Source of the DNA: an uncultured Prevotellaceae bacterium
GTDB lineage: Bacteria > Bacteroidota > Bacteroidia > Bacteroidales > Muribaculaceae
DNA: 64,000 nt
Assembly (NCBI GenBank): GCA_900316835.1
Contig: ONEL01000013.1
Coordinates: 38,448-102,447 of the forward strand
Direction: 5' to 3'
Below are positions 50,691 through 58,532 of this stretch, one piece after another; the stretch's first letter is position 1; each line of letters starts with the position of its first letter. The position numbers and the translations under genes were made by a program. The notes under the pieces were generated by a model, which saw nothing but the letters and a program-made list of their open reading frames with translations, was not told where the DNA came from and ran no database searches.

Positions 50691-52550
50691 ATGAAGAAAC
50701 TATTTTTACTTTCTTTAGTTGCTCTTATGGTTGGAACAGCTAGTGCTGCTCCATCTAAGCAGACTGTAAATGTTGGCAAATCTAGAGTCAACAAATCTTA
50801 CACTAGGCTGGCTAAGGCGATGCCCGAAAAAGCAAATGCTCCACGCCATGCCAGTGCTTATGCTCAGGGTCTTTCTATTAAAGACCTGGGAAAGAGAACA
50901 ATGTTGTTGCCTAAAGCCGAGGGCGATGATGCAGAATTGTTGTATCTCCGTCCAAGAGCTACTTTTGAGATGGCATTTGATTTCGCAACTGGTAGTGGTG
51001 TTACTAGTACTTATGCCATCGCTCCAGCTTTTGCACCTCTAACTTGGAAGAACGTTTCAGAAGAGGGTGTAAGTGCAACATGGTATTATGCTGACATGTT
51101 CAATGAAGAGATGCAACAGTCTACCGAGACTGATCTTGTGATGACACCTAGCTTTACTCCTGTTGGTTATGTTAGTTATGCTCCATGGCTTACTGCAGGA
51201 GAGACTAATGAGTTCCAAGATCCTCATAGAATGGTATTTGGATATGATGGTTCTCCTTTTGAGTTTAATTTCTCTGATGGTTCGAGTCTAAGTATTTCAA
51301 GTTTTGGTGCCTATGATTCTTGGAGCGATTCTATTTATCTTGACAGTTATAATGTTGGTACAAACTGTGTGAATTATTCAGGTGATTATGATGCGTTGTG
51401 GACCGATGAACTTAAGGAGATTTATTCGGAAGATGCTGATAATATTTCCAATGCACGTCTCAATGGTCTTGTACAATATATGCCTGCTCCCGCATCTCCT
51501 TACATCATTAATAATGTTCGCTGGGTTGCTTATTGGAGGTCAACACTCAAATCTTTCAACTTGAAATTGCAGATTGTTAAGCCTGATGAGGATGGCAATT
51601 ATACCAAAGTTATTGCTGAATCTACCTCAGCACCCCTGGCAGCGCAAAGTGAGTTTAGAGGAAGATATCATCTGTTTTCTTTCAAGACCGCCCTTAGCGA
51701 TGGTACAAATCTTGATGGTGTAGTTATCGATGGGCCAGTTGCTTTAATTCTTACTGGTTTCCATGAGGAAGGTATGGATGCTGAGGTTACTAACTTCCTT
51801 TCGCCAATCGAGATGATGTATTATCCTGAAATGGAAAGAAGACAGTATGTTGATGCTGGTGCTCGCGTGAATTTTGATTATAATAATGAAGGCGAAACAC
51901 AAAGATTAGAAACTTGTGAGAGGATTGCTGGTGCCTACTGGTATAGCGCAATAGATAAACCTGACGGCTATCAATGGAATGAAGAAGTAGATACCCTCGT
52001 TTACACTTCTTCTTATCCTGTTTACTTCGATGCTGAATTCCCATTTATTTATAGCGAGGACAGTGAGATAGAGCTGCCTGTTGCTGGCGGTAACAAGGAG
52101 TCTTTAGTTATGGCTAACCATTTATCTGAAGTATGGGAAGTAACCGACGAGAATGGTGAATTTGATCTTCCCGAATGGATTAATGTTGAATTTGTTGACA
52201 ATTTTATTGAAGATAATATCTACAACGACTCTACCAATGTTACATTTACTGTAGATCCTCTGCCAGAGGGTGTAGAAGGTCGTCAGGCTAAGATTTTGTT
52301 CAGTTATCCTTCGTTTGAGGCTCCTGCTGTTGTTAAGGAGTTCGTTATCAAGCAAGGTAATGTTCCTAGCGACGTCGTTCCTGGCGACGTTAATGGCGAC
52401 GGTGAAGTTACCGGTAGTGACGTAACCGCTCTCTACAACCACATCCTCTTTGGTCAAGACACCGAGATCTTTAACGGTGACCAAAACGGCGATGGTGAAG
52501 TTACCGGTAGCGATGTTACCGCTGTTTACAACATCATTCTGGGTCTTTAA
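50691..52550 (+). CDS. Secreted protein with C-terminal dockerin-like module
   Basis: 619 residues with a signal peptide (LFLLSLVALMVGTASA). The middle region is beta-rich and was not recognised as a family; it contains YWRSTLKSFNLKLQI and a segment at ~460-560 (SEVWEVTDENGEFDLPEWINVEFV, VTFTVDPLPEGVEGRQAKILFSY, VVKEFVIKQ) that resembles a BACON-type domain. The last 54 residues carry two calcium loops (DVNGDGEVTGSD, DQNGDGEVTGSD) with LYNHIL and VYNIIL helices: a type I dockerin pattern. No T9SS sorting domain. It follows the SusCD operon across a terminator; a promoter-like TATATTTTG lies at 50632-50640. Base composition is more AT-rich than in the upstream operon. Confidence 0.75.
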   Translation: MKKLFLLSLVALMVGTASAAPSKQTVNVGKSRVNKSYTRLAKAMPEKANAPRHASAYAQGLSIKDLGKRTMLLPKAEGDDAELLYLRPRATFEMAFDFATGSGVTSTYAIAPAFAPLTWKNVSEEGVSATWYYADMFNEEMQQSTETDLVMTPSFTPVGYVSYAPWLTAGETNEFQDPHRMVFGYDGSPFEFNFSDGSSLSISSFGAYDSWSDSIYLDSYNVGTNCVNYSGDYDALWTDELKEIYSEDADNISNARLNGLVQYMPAPASPYIINNVRWVAYWRSTLKSFNLKLQIVKPDEDGNYTKVIAESTSAPLAAQSEFRGRYHLFSFKTALSDGTNLDGVVIDGPVALILTGFHEEGMDAEVTNFLSPIEMMYYPEMERRQYVDAGARVNFDYNNEGETQRLETCERIAGAYWYSAIDKPDGYQWNEEVDTLVYTSSYPVYFDAEFPFIYSEDSEIELPVAGGNKESLVMANHLSEVWEVTDENGEFDLPEWINVEFVDNFIEDNIYNDSTNVTFTVDPLPEGVEGRQAKILFSYPSFEAPAVVKEFVIKQGNVPSDVVPGDVNGDGEVTGSDVTALYNHILFGQDTEIFNGDQNGDGEVTGSDVTAVYNIILGL

Positions 52551-52708
52551 TTAATGCATAAATCATAATGCGTTAAGCAAATGATACTCTAACGGATTTT
52601 TATCTCTCACTCTTGAGACTAACCACCATTTTTTAATTCACGTTATTATTTATTAGTCAGTCACAAGGTTAGTTTCATCAGCGGCGAGAATAAAATACCA
52701 CATCACTT

Positions 52709-52750
52709 CAGGGCGATTCCCCCATGCGGGAGCCGCCCTGAGTATTTTTT
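52709..52750 (+). terminator. Terminator downstream of the third dockerin gene
   Basis: CAGGGCG (from 52709) pairs with CGCCCTG (to 52740), with an inner CCC/GGG continuation, and ends in a T-run. Confidence 0.8.
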
Positions 52751-52779
52751 GGTTTTACAAAGATTTTTCATTATCTTTG
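52748..52779 (+). promoter_or_regulatory. Promoter of the hemerythrin-LuxR pair
   Basis: TTTG at 52748-52751 and TATCTTTG at 52772-52779, 20 bp apart. The leader is about 90 nt. The -33 box shares bases with the preceding terminator tail. Confidence 0.7.
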
Positions 52780-52874
52780 CCCAAAACAATAAGACTGCCA
52801 GTTTTTGTCGAACTCTCGTTACCTGTCAAATAAACCTGGGTATAATTTGAGTCATTTATAACTATAGATATATC

Positions 52875-53669
52875 ATGAGTGAATTTATTTATTCTGCAAC
52901 CGACAACCTGTCGGCACTGGTGACAGCGCAGCCTGAGCTGTTGCTCACACTATCGCACCTTGGCATTCCACTGGGGTTTGGCGACAAAACCATAGCGCAG
53001 GTGTGCCGTGAGCACGGTGTGGCTACCGAGTTTTTCCTGCTTGTCACGCAGGTGTATTGCGACGACAACTATGCGCCATCGCAAGCAGTGATAAAAAGCA
53101 CGCCCATGGGCAACCTTATCCCTTACTTGATGAGCTCACACGACTATTACCTGAACCGCGGGCTGCCACACATCAAGGGGCACCTGGCAAGGATTGCCAA
53201 CATGCTGCCGGCGCGTGCCGGTAAGGCCATCAAGCAGTTCTTTGATGCCTACGTGGACGAGGTGAGGGCGCACTTTGCCCATGAGGAAAACACTGTTTAT
53301 CCTCACATCACCAGGCTACTCAACCACCAGCCTGGCGACGATTACATGATTAAAGAATACCTGGCGCATCACGACAACCTGCAAGACAAACTCAGCGACC
53401 TGGTGCAAATCATCTTCAAGTACTTGCCCACCTCATCCAGCTCCCCCTCTAAGATAGATGGGGCTGGGGGGAGTATGAAAACACCCTCGCCTGGAAGTGT
53501 GACCGCCTCAGCAATGGTGAAAAACATCACAACCGATGCCGACAACACCATCGACATGATATTTGACATCCTGCAACTCTCGCGCGACTTGCGCAAGCAC
53601 TCGCTCATTGAGGAGAAAATCCTGGGTCCCTACGTTAAGCAACTCGAAAAACACTATTCGGCACGATGA
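52875..53669 (+). CDS. Hemerythrin-domain (RIC/ScdA-like) protein with a repeat-derived linker
   Basis: 264 residues. An N-terminal segment of about 75 residues resembles the ScdA_N/DUF1858 part of RIC (YtfE/ScdA) di-iron proteins. The hemerythrin domain follows with candidate di-iron ligands His89, His103, His133 or His136, Glu137/Glu138, His144, His165/His166, and the C-terminal helix (SLIEEKILGPYVKQLEKH). RIC proteins help repair iron-sulfur clusters after nitrosative or oxidative stress. Residues ~189-204 (SSPSKIDGAGGSMKTP) are encoded by a palindromic repeat also found in intergenic DNA; it lies between the third and fourth helices and keeps the frame. The stop overlaps the start of the LuxR gene by 4 bp, so the pair is translationally coupled. 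Confidence 0.85.
   Translation: MSEFIYSATDNLSALVTAQPELLLTLSHLGIPLGFGDKTIAQVCREHGVATEFFLLVTQVYCDDNYAPSQAVIKSTPMGNLIPYLMSSHDYYLNRGLPHIKGHLARIANMLPARAGKAIKQFFDAYVDEVRAHFAHEENTVYPHITRLLNHQPGDDYMIKEYLAHHDNLQDKLSDLVQIIFKYLPTSSSSPSKIDGAGGSMKTPSPGSVTASAMVKNITTDADNTIDMIFDILQLSRDLRKHSLIEEKILGPYVKQLEKHYSAR
53439..53486 (+). repeat. CTCTAAGATAGAG-family palindrome, copy 2, inside the hemerythrin CDS
   Basis: Nearly identical to the intergenic copy at 60777-60820 over about 45 bp (three or four differences): AGCTCCCCCTCTAAGATAGA, a GGGG tract, then GGAGTATGAA. It is read in frame, and the stem carries a mismatch (GATGGGG rather than GAGGGGG). Confidence 0.75.
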
Positions 53670-54238
53670 AAAGGAAAGTATTGATAGTAGAACCCAGCGA
53701 GGTGATTGTGGAGGGTCTCAAGTCCACGCTACACCATGCCGACTTGCGCATTCTTGACACTGAGACGCAAGTCGATGAACTGAGCGAGCGTTTAGACTTG
53801 CTCAAGCCCGACATTTTGATTATCAACCCCACACTCTATGATAACGTGACCGAGCTGCGCAACGGGCGCAATGTGGCTGTGGTGGCACTGGTTTACCAGT
53901 ATGTGAAACAGTCGCGGTTGCGACACTTCGATGCTGTAATCGACATTCGCGACAGCCGGGCGTCAATACTGCAAGCGGTGCTGGGCCTGAGCGCAAAGAC
54001 CGGCGCTGGCGACAACGCTTTGAGCAACCATGAACTCACGCGACGCGAGACGGCTGTGCTGGTGGAGGTGGCTAAGGGGCTGTCTAATAAAGAGATAGCA
54101 AGCCGTCTTAACGTGAGTGTCTTCACTGTCACCACTCACCGCAAGAACATAGTGCGCAAAACCGGCATCAAGAGCGTGGCTGGTCTCACCGTCTATGCCC
54201 TCTTGAACAACCTCATCGACGAGGATGTGGTGATTTAG
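53666..54238 (+). CDS. LuxR-family regulator with degenerate receiver domain
   Basis: 190 residues. The N-terminal half has the order of a response-regulator receiver (KVLIVEPSEVIVEGLKSTL, then PDILIINPTLYD), but the acidic pair is Glu9-Pro10 and the phosphorylation site position is Asn54, so phosphotransfer is not expected. The C-terminal half is a LuxR/GerE HTH: LTRRETAVLVEVAKGLSNKE, IASRLNVSVFTVTTHRKNIV. ATGA overlap with the hemerythrin gene. The likely reading is a regulator working with the hemerythrin protein rather than with a histidine kinase, which is absent nearby. Confidence 0.87.
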   Translation: MKRKVLIVEPSEVIVEGLKSTLHHADLRILDTETQVDELSERLDLLKPDILIINPTLYDNVTELRNGRNVAVVALVYQYVKQSRLRHFDAVIDIRDSRASILQAVLGLSAKTGAGDNALSNHELTRRETAVLVEVAKGLSNKEIASRLNVSVFTVTTHRKNIVRKTGIKSVAGLTVYALLNNLIDEDVVI

Positions 54239-54271
54239 CCAGGAGGATGGTGCTAGGGAACTTGTAGTTTT

Positions 54272-54316
54272 TCTAGAATTTCTAGATATTCTAGATTTTC
54301 TAGAACTTCTAGAGAA
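54272..54316. repeat. Five TCTAGA palindromes at exact 9-bp spacing
   Basis: TCTAGA begins at 54272, 54281, 54290, 54299 and 54308; the 3-bp spacers vary (ATT, TAT, TTT, ACT, GAA). It lies between the LuxR stop and the bidirectional terminator. Confidence 0.9.
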
Positions 54317-54331
54317 ATGATGTGAAATAAA

Positions 54332-54368
54332 AATCGCAGGCACTGCCACAAGGGTGATGCCTGCGATT
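54332..54368. terminator. Bidirectional terminator between luxR-type gene and pepD
   Basis: Perfect 11-bp arms at 54332-54342 and 54358-54368 with A- and T-tracts at both ends, placed between convergent genes. Confidence 0.85.
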
Positions 54369-54391
54369 AATATTGTGTAGGGGGGGAGAAA

Positions 54392-55852
54392 TTACTTCTT
54401 CACGGGAGCTTCTTCAAGAGCCTTCACGAGCAGTTTCCAGAATGGCTCGGCGGCGGGAATGTAGGCGCGCTCGATAGTGGTGTGAGGGCTACGCAGTGTG
54501 GGCCCGAAGCTCACCACGTCCATGTGTGGGTACTTGCCCAGGATGATTGAGCACTCCAGTCCGGCATGGTCTACTTGTACAATACCTTCTTCCTTGAAGA
54601 GCTTCTTGTAAAGGTCGAGGAGCATGTGCAGTGCCTCACTGTCGGGGTTAGGATCCCAGCCAATGTAGTCACCGCCGGTTTCTACCTTAAAGCCGCCCAG
54701 GTGGAAGCAGGTCATGAGCATCTTCACAATGTAGTCCTTCATGTCCTCGCGAGCCGAGCGGGCAAGGATTTGCACAGCTGCCTTGCCATCTTCGATGTCG
54801 ATGATGGCGAGGTTGCTCGAGGTTTCTACCACATTGGGATAAGCAGGGATAAAGCGCACCACGCCGTCGTGGCAAGCATAGAGTGTGCGCACGATAGTGG
54901 TTTGGTCGTCGAGAGCCATCTTAGTCTTGGGGCGATCCACCTTCTTGAGAGTGAGGTCCACATTGTCTTCAATGAGCTTGAACTCGCTCTCAAACTGCTC
55001 CTTCATTGACTTCACCAGCTTCTTGATACCCTTGAGGTTGTCCTCGGGCAGGGTCATCACAGTCTCGGCCTTGAATGGGATGGCGTTGCGCATGTTGCCA
55101 CCGTGCCAGCTCACCAGTCGAGCCTTATAGTCCTTAATAGCCAGTTGCACGAGTCGAACCATCAGCTTGTTGGCGTTGGCGCGACCCTCGTGAATTTCGA
55201 GACCACTGTGTCCGCCCTTCAAGCCCTTGAGGGTGATGCGCACAGCAATTTCACCACTTGTGGTTTTTACCTCGTTATAGTTGCGGGTGCAAGTTACATC
55301 AATGCCCCCGGCGCTACCAATCACAAATTTTCCCCAAGTTTCGCTGTCGAGGTTGAACAGGATGTCGCCCTTCATTTGGTTCTTGGGAAGGTCGTTGGCG
55401 CCATACATGCCAGTCTCCTCATCCTTGGTGATAAGCCCCTCGATGGGACCATGCTTGAGGTTGTTGTCCTCCATCACAGCCATGATGGCAGCTACACCCA
55501 GGCCGTCGTCGGCGCCCAGTGTGGTGCCGCGAGCCTTGATCCAGTCGCCGTCGATATATGGCTCAATGGGGTCGGTCTCAAAGTTGTGCTTGCTCTCGGG
55601 AGTCTTTTGTGGCACCATGTCCATGTGAGCTTGCATGGTGATGCACTTGCGGTTTTCCATGCCTGGAGTGGCAGGCTTGCGCATCACGATGTTGCCGGCG
55701 GTGTCCTGGAATGCCTCAACGCCCGCCTTCTTGGCAAAGTCGAGCAGGAATTGCTGAATTTTCTCTACGTGTCCCGATGGACGTGGAATTTGTGTCAGCG
55801 CATAGAAGTTGCGCCAGATGCATTGCGGTTGCAGTTTTTCAATTTCGTTCAT
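54392..55852 (-). CDS. pepD: Aminoacyl-histidine dipeptidase (peptidase D, M20 family)
   Basis: 486 residues, the usual PepD length. Zinc-dependent cytosolic dipeptidase cleaving Xaa-His and other dipeptides. Motifs are MQAHMDMVPQKTPES (metal His and Asp), GTTLGADDGLGVAAIMAVME, TKDEETGMYGA (general base Glu and metal Glu), LKGGHSGLEIHEGRANANKL (the dimerisation/lid segment), and the final SFGPTLRSPHTTIERAYIP with the last metal His. It is divergent from the OPT peptide transporter gene, a sensible pairing of peptide uptake and breakdown. A promoter with TAACTTTG lies 52 bp upstream of its ATG. Confidence 0.96.
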   Translation of the reverse strand: MNEIEKLQPQCIWRNFYALTQIPRPSGHVEKIQQFLLDFAKKAGVEAFQDTAGNIVMRKPATPGMENRKCITMQAHMDMVPQKTPESKHNFETDPIEPYIDGDWIKARGTTLGADDGLGVAAIMAVMEDNNLKHGPIEGLITKDEETGMYGANDLPKNQMKGDILFNLDSETWGKFVIGSAGGIDVTCTRNYNEVKTTSGEIAVRITLKGLKGGHSGLEIHEGRANANKLMVRLVQLAIKDYKARLVSWHGGNMRNAIPFKAETVMTLPEDNLKGIKKLVKSMKEQFESEFKLIEDNVDLTLKKVDRPKTKMALDDQTTIVRTLYACHDGVVRFIPAYPNVVETSSNLAIIDIEDGKAAVQILARSAREDMKDYIVKMLMTCFHLGGFKVETGGDYIGWDPNPDSEALHMLLDLYKKLFKEEGIVQVDHAGLECSIILGKYPHMDVVSFGPTLRSPHTTIERAYIPAAEPFWKLLVKALEEAPVKK

Positions 55853-55903
55853 AATGTTTTGTTAATGTATTTTAGGTATAAATAAGTTTGTTTTTCGGTG
55901 CCA

Positions 55904-55911
55904 CAAAGTTA
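55904..55911 (-). promoter_or_regulatory. -7 box of pepD
   Basis: TAACTTTG on the minus strand, in the 238-bp divergent spacer between pepD and the OPT gene. Confidence 0.6.
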
Positions 55912-56007
55912 ATCTTTTTGTTGAAAATTGCCTAATAATAAATCAAAAAACTAATGCCTGTAATTAAAAAACTACCTGTTAAAAACCAATAACTGAAAAC
56001 TATTCAT

Positions 56008-56015
56008 TAACTTTG
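56008..56015 (+). promoter_or_regulatory. -7 box of the OPT transporter gene
   Basis: TAACTTTG. An in-frame TTG lies inside this box, so the true start is the ATG at 56091; the leader is about 70 nt and AT-rich. Confidence 0.65.
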
Positions 56016-56090
56016 CAAATTAAACGTTGGTGCAACAACTATAACAACGACACACATAGTACACACATATATAATAGATTAGTTAGATTT

Positions 56091-58070
56091 ATGCAAGACG
56101 AGAAGAATTTACAACAACAAGAGGAACAAATTGAGCTTGCCGAGAATGCGTTTAGACCACTCAAGGAAGGCGAGAAATATGTTCCCATCTTGCGCCCCGA
56201 GAAAAATTATCCCGAGGTGACTCCCTACTCGGTCTCGCTAGGCTTGATAATGGCGGTGATTTTCAGTGCCGCGGCGGCCTATCTGGGACTTAAAGTGGGG
56301 CAAGTGTTTGAAGCTGCTATTCCCATCGCTATTATTGCTGCGGGAATTGCTGGTGTTACCAAGCGCAAGAACTCGCTTGGCGAGAATGTGATTATTCAGT
56401 CGATTGGTGCCGCTAGCGGCATTGTGGTGGCGGGAGCAATCTTCACACTGCCTGCACTCTACATCCTGCAGGCTAAGTACCCCGACATCACAGTCAACTT
56501 CCTAGAGGTGTTCTTGAGCTCGATGCTGGGAGGTGTGCTGGGCATTCTCCTGTTCATCCCCTTCCGCAAGTATTTTGTTAAAGACAAGCATGGTGAGTTC
56601 CCCTTCCCCGAGGCCACGGCAACCACTCAGGTGCTCGTGCAGGGCCAGAAGGGTGGCGACCAGGCTCGTCCGTTGCTCATCGCCGGCTTGGTGGGTGGAT
56701 TGTATGACTTCCTGATGAGTACCTTCGGGTGGTGGAAAGAAGTTATCTCCACCACCGCTATACCAGCGATGCAAACCCTTGCCGACAACACTAAGCTTTT
56801 GTTCAAGGTAAATATTAGTGCCGCGACACTTGGTCTGGGTTTCATCATTGGCTTGAAGTATAGCTTCATTATCTTTGCAGGTAGCGCGTTCATCTGGTGG
56901 ATTGTGGTGCCTCTGTTTGCCGCTGTGAGCCCCGACTTGGCAGCCTTGCCCACCGATGACATCTTCAAGAACTTCGCGCGCTCCATTGGTATTGGTGGTA
57001 TCGCCATGAGTGGTATCATTGGCATCATCAAGTCGTGGGGCGTTATCAAGAATGCTGTGGGCCTTGCCGGCAAGTCGTTCAAGAAGGGTGGCGACGTTGA
57101 GAAGCCCGAGCGCACTCAGCGCGACATCTCGATGAAGGCCCTTGTCTTTGCCCTGGGTGCTGCATTGCTTGTCACGTTTGTGTTCTTCTACATAGGCGTT
57201 ATTCACAACCTGACCCAAACCATCGTGGCATTCATCGTGGTAGTGGTTATCGCCTTCCTCTTCACCACCGTTGCCGCCAACGCCATTGCCATCGTGGGTA
57301 GTAACCCCGTGAGTGGCATGACGCTGATGACCCTTATTGTGGCATCGGGCGTTTTCGTGGCCATTGGTCTTAATGGCTGGCAAGGCATTGTGGCATCGAT
57401 GATAATAGGTGGTGTGGTGTGCACCGCACTCTCGATGGCTGGTGGCATGGTGACCGACATGAAGATAGGTTACTGGATAGGTACCACTCCCGCCAAGCAG
57501 CAGACGTGGAAGCTGCTGGGCACAGTGCTCTCGGCAGCCACTGTGGGCGGAGTGATGATTATTTTGAACAAGACATATGGCTTCTACGAGGGCGCAGTGC
57601 CAGGAGTGGACCCACTGGTTGCTCCCCAGGCCAATGCAATGGCAGCCGTTATCGACCCACTGATGACTGGTGGCGAGACACCATGGATGTTCTACATTTG
57701 CGGTGCCATCTTTGCGTGCCTGCTCAACTGGCTTGGTGTTCCTGCCCTGCCATTCTCGCTGGGTATGTTTATTCCATTCCAGCTCAACACGCCACTGCTC
57801 ATTGGCGGTATAATCAGCTGGTTTGTTAGTTCTCGCAGCAAAGACGAGAAGATTAACAAGGCTCGCATGGACAAGGGCACACTCATCGCCAGCGGTTTCA
57901 TTGCTGGTGGAGCCCTGATGGGCGTGGTGAGCGCCGGAATGCGCTTTGCCGGCTTTGAATATAAGAATCCATTGAGCGACGACATCACCAGCATCCTTGG
58001 TCTGGTGGCTTACATAGCACTCATTGTTTACTTCATCTTCACCTGCCTCCGTGCCAAGAAGAGTGAGTAA
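56091..58070 (+). CDS. OPT-family oligopeptide transporter
   Basis: 659 residues from the ATG at 56091, chosen because the longer frame begins inside the promoter. About fifteen hydrophobic segments. The start YVPILRPEKNYPEVTPYSVSLG and the AAAAYLGLKVGQVFEAAIPIA segment are typical of prokaryotic OPT proteins, as are FPFPEATATTQVLVQGQKGG and NWLGVPALPFSLGMFIP. OPT proteins import small peptides or metal-chelate peptides by proton symport. Divergent from pepD. A good terminator follows. Confidence 0.93.
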   Translation: MQDEKNLQQQEEQIELAENAFRPLKEGEKYVPILRPEKNYPEVTPYSVSLGLIMAVIFSAAAAYLGLKVGQVFEAAIPIAIIAAGIAGVTKRKNSLGENVIIQSIGAASGIVVAGAIFTLPALYILQAKYPDITVNFLEVFLSSMLGGVLGILLFIPFRKYFVKDKHGEFPFPEATATTQVLVQGQKGGDQARPLLIAGLVGGLYDFLMSTFGWWKEVISTTAIPAMQTLADNTKLLFKVNISAATLGLGFIIGLKYSFIIFAGSAFIWWIVVPLFAAVSPDLAALPTDDIFKNFARSIGIGGIAMSGIIGIIKSWGVIKNAVGLAGKSFKKGGDVEKPERTQRDISMKALVFALGAALLVTFVFFYIGVIHNLTQTIVAFIVVVVIAFLFTTVAANAIAIVGSNPVSGMTLMTLIVASGVFVAIGLNGWQGIVASMIIGGVVCTALSMAGGMVTDMKIGYWIGTTPAKQQTWKLLGTVLSAATVGGVMIILNKTYGFYEGAVPGVDPLVAPQANAMAAVIDPLMTGGETPWMFYICGAIFACLLNWLGVPALPFSLGMFIPFQLNTPLLIGGIISWFVSSRSKDEKINKARMDKGTLIASGFIAGGALMGVVSAGMRFAGFEYKNPLSDDITSILGLVAYIALIVYFIFTCLRAKKSE

Positions 58071-58096
58071 ACTAGTTGGGTAGCGACATGAGAAAT

Positions 58097-58133
58097 GCCA
58101 TCGCTTGTGTAGTCTACAGGCGATGGCTTTTTT
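58097..58133 (+). terminator. Terminator of the OPT gene
   Basis: Perfect 8-bp arms 58097-58104 and 58120-58127, 15-nt loop, T-run. Confidence 0.85.
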
Positions 58134-58173
58134 AGCTTTTAACATGACTTAAATTGCAGTAATACCGCAATTT

Positions 58174-58204
58174 ATTCCTACCTTTGCACCCAAATAATTG
58201 AAAA
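58174..58204 (+). repeat. 31-bp direct repeat, left copy (contains a -7 box)
   Basis: Identical over 31 bp to 58842-58872. It contains TACCTTTG at 58179-58186. Just upstream, AAATTGC (58151-58157) and GCAATTT (58167-58173) form an inverted repeat absent from the right copy. The two repeats bracket the toxin-antitoxin pair. Confidence 0.9.
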
Positions 58205-58220
58205 TATTGAGTTGTATCTA

Positions 58221-58251
58221 TTGCACTGCAAGTTATTTATATATATCTTTG
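58221..58251 (+). promoter_or_regulatory. Promoter and possible operator of the toxin-antitoxin pair
   Basis: TTG at 58221-58223 and TATCTTTG at 58244-58251, 20 bp apart. The -33 box is part of a palindrome TTGCA-C-TGCAA (58221-58231), a plausible site for autorepression by the antitoxin or TA complex. Confidence 0.6.
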
Positions 58252-58271
58252 TACTGAAAAAATAATCAGCT

Positions 58272-58523
58272 ATGACATTGCTACAACTTAACTCGGAGCT
58301 TTATAAAAACATGGCAATAATTGCCGAAGATGAGAGCCTAATGCGTAAACTCGTCAAATATGCCAAGAAACTTGCTCAATCAAAAACTGAGCAAGATGAT
58401 GCATTGATGACCGAAGAAGAGTTCTTCACTAAGATAGACCATTCTCTTGAGCAAGCTGAAAGAGGAGATTACAAAGAGTTTAGTTCAAGAGATGAAATGA
58501 TTTCATGGCTTAATTCTCTTTAA
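58272..58523 (+). CDS. Antitoxin of a YoeB-type toxin-antitoxin pair
   Basis: 83 residues, strongly acidic and helical: LMRKLVKYAKKLAQSKTEQDD, then MTEEEFFTKIDHSLEQAERG. It lies 9 bp upstream of a recognisable YoeB-family toxin, the standard order. No close family match was recognised from sequence, so the call rests on size, composition and position. It would bind and neutralise the toxin and probably repress the promoter at 58221-58251. Confidence 0.8.
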   Translation: MTLLQLNSELYKNMAIIAEDESLMRKLVKYAKKLAQSKTEQDDALMTEEEFFTKIDHSLEQAERGDYKEFSSRDEMISWLNSL

Positions 58524-58532
58524 ATTGCGATT

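Larger units (their letters stand above)
52551..52874. other. Spacer before the hemerythrin gene
   Basis: Contains the terminator 52709-52750 and promoter 52748-52779. In the deduced leader, 52803-52821 resembles one end (15 of 19 positions) of the inverted repeat at 14738/14853, perhaps a decayed remnant. Nothing else is recognised in 52551-52708. Confidence 0.5.

Noticed and set aside
56013..56090. N-terminal extension of the OPT transporter
   Set aside because: It would start with the TTG inside the -7 box TAACTTTG; the ATG at 56091 gives the normal family N-terminus.
56502..58145. Long open frame (547 codons) antisense to the OPT transporter
   Set aside because: His/Asn/Gly-rich composition typical of the complement of a membrane-protein gene, no signal or motif, and it lies fully over a convincing OPT gene.
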